A DNA stretch of 5,943 nt from NCBI GenBank assembly GCA_013696365.1, contig JACCYS010000263.1, positions 1 through 5,943 on the forward strand, written 5' to 3'. The DNA is from Nocardioidaceae bacterium (GTDB taxonomy: Bacteria > Actinomycetota > Actinomycetes > Propionibacteriales > Nocardioidaceae). Each line of letters starts with the position of its first letter. Positions within the stretch are counted from its first letter, which is position 1. Position numbers and translations under genes: made by a program. The notes below the pieces were generated by a model. That model worked only from the letters and a program-made list of their open reading frames with translations. It was not told the origin of the DNA and did not search any database. Positions 5,379 through 5,943 of this stretch are shown here, piece by piece.

Positions 5379-5536
5379 GACGACCTTCCAGCATTCGGCG
5401 TCAGCAGCCCGATGAATTTGACCGAGAACGCCCGCAGGCAGCTGCGGCACTCCCAGGTGCCGTGTTGCTCGGCGTGCGGGAACAGGTCTTCGTCGCCGCA
5501 GTATGGGCAGTGGTGGGGCACTGACATGCCGCTCAT
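5375..5536 (-). CDS. Small zinc-ribbon protein between sulfite reductase and cysH
   Basis: This 53-residue protein of unassigned function begins MSGMSVPHHCPYCGDEDLF and has C10-x2-C13 and C30-x2-C33 (HCPYCG and WECRSCL), a classic four-cysteine zinc-ribbon pattern with a 16-residue linker. It ends in a short hydrophobic patch (FSVKFIGLL). Its ATG overlaps the sulfite reductase stop (ATGA, 5533-5536) and its TGA overlaps the cysH start (ATGA, 5375-5378), so it is embedded in a coupled operon. AGAAGG lies 7 bases before the start (5544-5549). A small uncharacterised ORF in this slot occurs, as I recall, in other actinobacterial sulfur operons, for example Streptomyces. Possible roles are a redox or electron-transfer adapter, a metal or Fe-S chaperone, or a structural partner of CysH or Sir. 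None is shown by the sequence. Confidence 0.87.
   Translation of the reverse strand: MSGMSVPHHCPYCGDEDLFPHAEQHGTWECRSCLRAFSVKFIGLLTPNAGRSS
5384..5389 (-). promoter_or_regulatory. Ribosome binding site deciding the cysH start
   Basis: On the minus strand GGAAGG lies 5 bases before the ATG at 5378, inside the last codons of the zinc-ribbon gene. This fits translational coupling and argues against starts further upstream. Confidence 0.8.
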
Positions 5537-5943
5537 CGCAGTGCCTTCTCATCCGCGCCGACCGCCCACTCGGCAAAGGTCTGACCGGCCGAGCGGGTGT
5601 CGAGCCAACCGCGAACGACCCGCTCGACGTAGTCGGCAAGACCGTCTGCGCTCACCTTGTGCCGGCGGAGCTTGCGACCGATGCCGGGCTCGTTGCGTTG
5701 CTGCAGTGCAAGACCGCCACCGAGGTGCACCTGAAATCCCTCGACCTGCCGCCCATCGTCGTCGGTGACGATCTGGCCCTTGAGCCCGATGTCGGCGACC
5801 TGGATACGCGCACATGAGTTGGGGCATCCGTTGACGTGCACGGTCAACGGCTCGTCCAGATCCGGGATCCGCTTCTCCATCTCGTCGATCAGCCGGGCCG
5901 CGAGTCCCTTGGTCTCGACGATGGCCAGCTTGCAAAATTCCAG
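5533..5943 (-). CDS. sir: Siroheme/4Fe-4S sulfite reductase, C-terminal part only
   Basis: The last 136 residues of a ferredoxin-type nitrite/sulfite reductase are visible, and the gene begins beyond the right edge. Near the edge is LEFCKLAIVETK (the second cluster Cys; the first should lie just outside), then HVNGCPNSCARIQVADIGLKG, the C-x3-C that ligates the 4Fe-4S cluster, with the latter Cys bridging to siroheme. Beyond that come the expected GFQVHLGG strand and a C-terminal helix with WAVGADEKALR. The protein reduces sulfite to sulfide. The mycobacterial homologue is named NirA/SirA, and the neighbouring cysH and chelatase support a sulfite rather than nitrite role. It ends in ATGA overlap with the zinc-ribbon gene. 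Confidence 0.93.
   Translation of the reverse strand: MEFCKLAIVETKGLAARLIDEMEKRIPDLDEPLTVHVNGCPNSCARIQVADIGLKGQIVTDDDGRQVEGFQVHLGGGLALQQRNEPGIGRKLRRHKVSADGLADYVERVVRGWLDTRSAGQTFAEWAVGADEKALR
5544..5549 (-). promoter_or_regulatory. Ribosome binding site of the zinc-ribbon gene
   Basis: On the minus strand AGAAGG lies 7 bases before the ATG at 5536, within the last codons of the sulfite reductase gene. It supports this small frame being translated. Confidence 0.65.

Noticed and set aside
5379..5639. 87-residue N-terminal extension of cysH.
   Set aside because: It is the out-of-frame shadow of the zinc-ribbon and sulfite reductase genes. The ATG at 5378 has a ribosome site, an ATGA overlap and the expected family length.

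Overview
This 5.9 kb window has high GC content, a strong G/C third-position bias and gene families typical of actinobacteria. It most resembles Mycobacteriales (Mycobacterium, Gordonia, Rhodococcus or relatives). Two pairings support this: a RibD-type reductase divergent from a ZapE/AFG1 ATPase, as I recall for Rv2671/Rv2670c of M. tuberculosis, and the order sulfite reductase, cysH, sirohydrochlorin chelatase, as in Rv2391-Rv2393. The genus cannot be fixed from the sequence alone.

Left part (1-2173): the N-terminal 79 codons of a RibD C-terminal-domain reductase run leftward off the window. Divergent from it is a rightward pair, a ZapE/AFG1-like P-loop ATPase and a PPK2-family polyphosphate kinase, joined by a 4-base ATGA stop/start overlap.

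Middle (2167-3812): a complete IS4-family insertion sequence (2177-3643, 1467 bp) has 17-bp imperfect terminal inverted repeats and a perfect 10-bp target duplication. It landed on the PPK2 stop codon, which lies inside the duplicated target, so PPK2 is intact. The transposase carries the DDE residues and the YREK signature. Its reading frame ends early at a TTTTCCCCCC-TGA run, while the family-like C-terminal tail continues in the +1 frame up to the right terminal repeat. This is either a one-base indel or a frameshift site. To the right lies a non-coding repeat block (3651-3812) of three tandem 22-bp units facing an inverted copy. Before the IS arrived, this block filled almost the whole gap between the stop codons of two convergent genes. 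It may be a remnant of a second mobile element, or a set of protein-binding iterons.

Right part (3812-5943, minus strand): an assimilatory sulfur cluster, read right to left. It contains the C-terminus of a siroheme/4Fe-4S sulfite reductase, a 53-aa zinc-ribbon protein, a 4Fe-4S APS reductase (cysH), and a two-domain sirohydrochlorin ferrochelatase that supplies siroheme iron insertion for the reductase. The first three genes are joined by consecutive ATGA overlaps, which implies one translationally coupled message. The small zinc-ribbon gene is the entry most easily missed and the best candidate here for an uncharacterised partner of sulfate assimilation.
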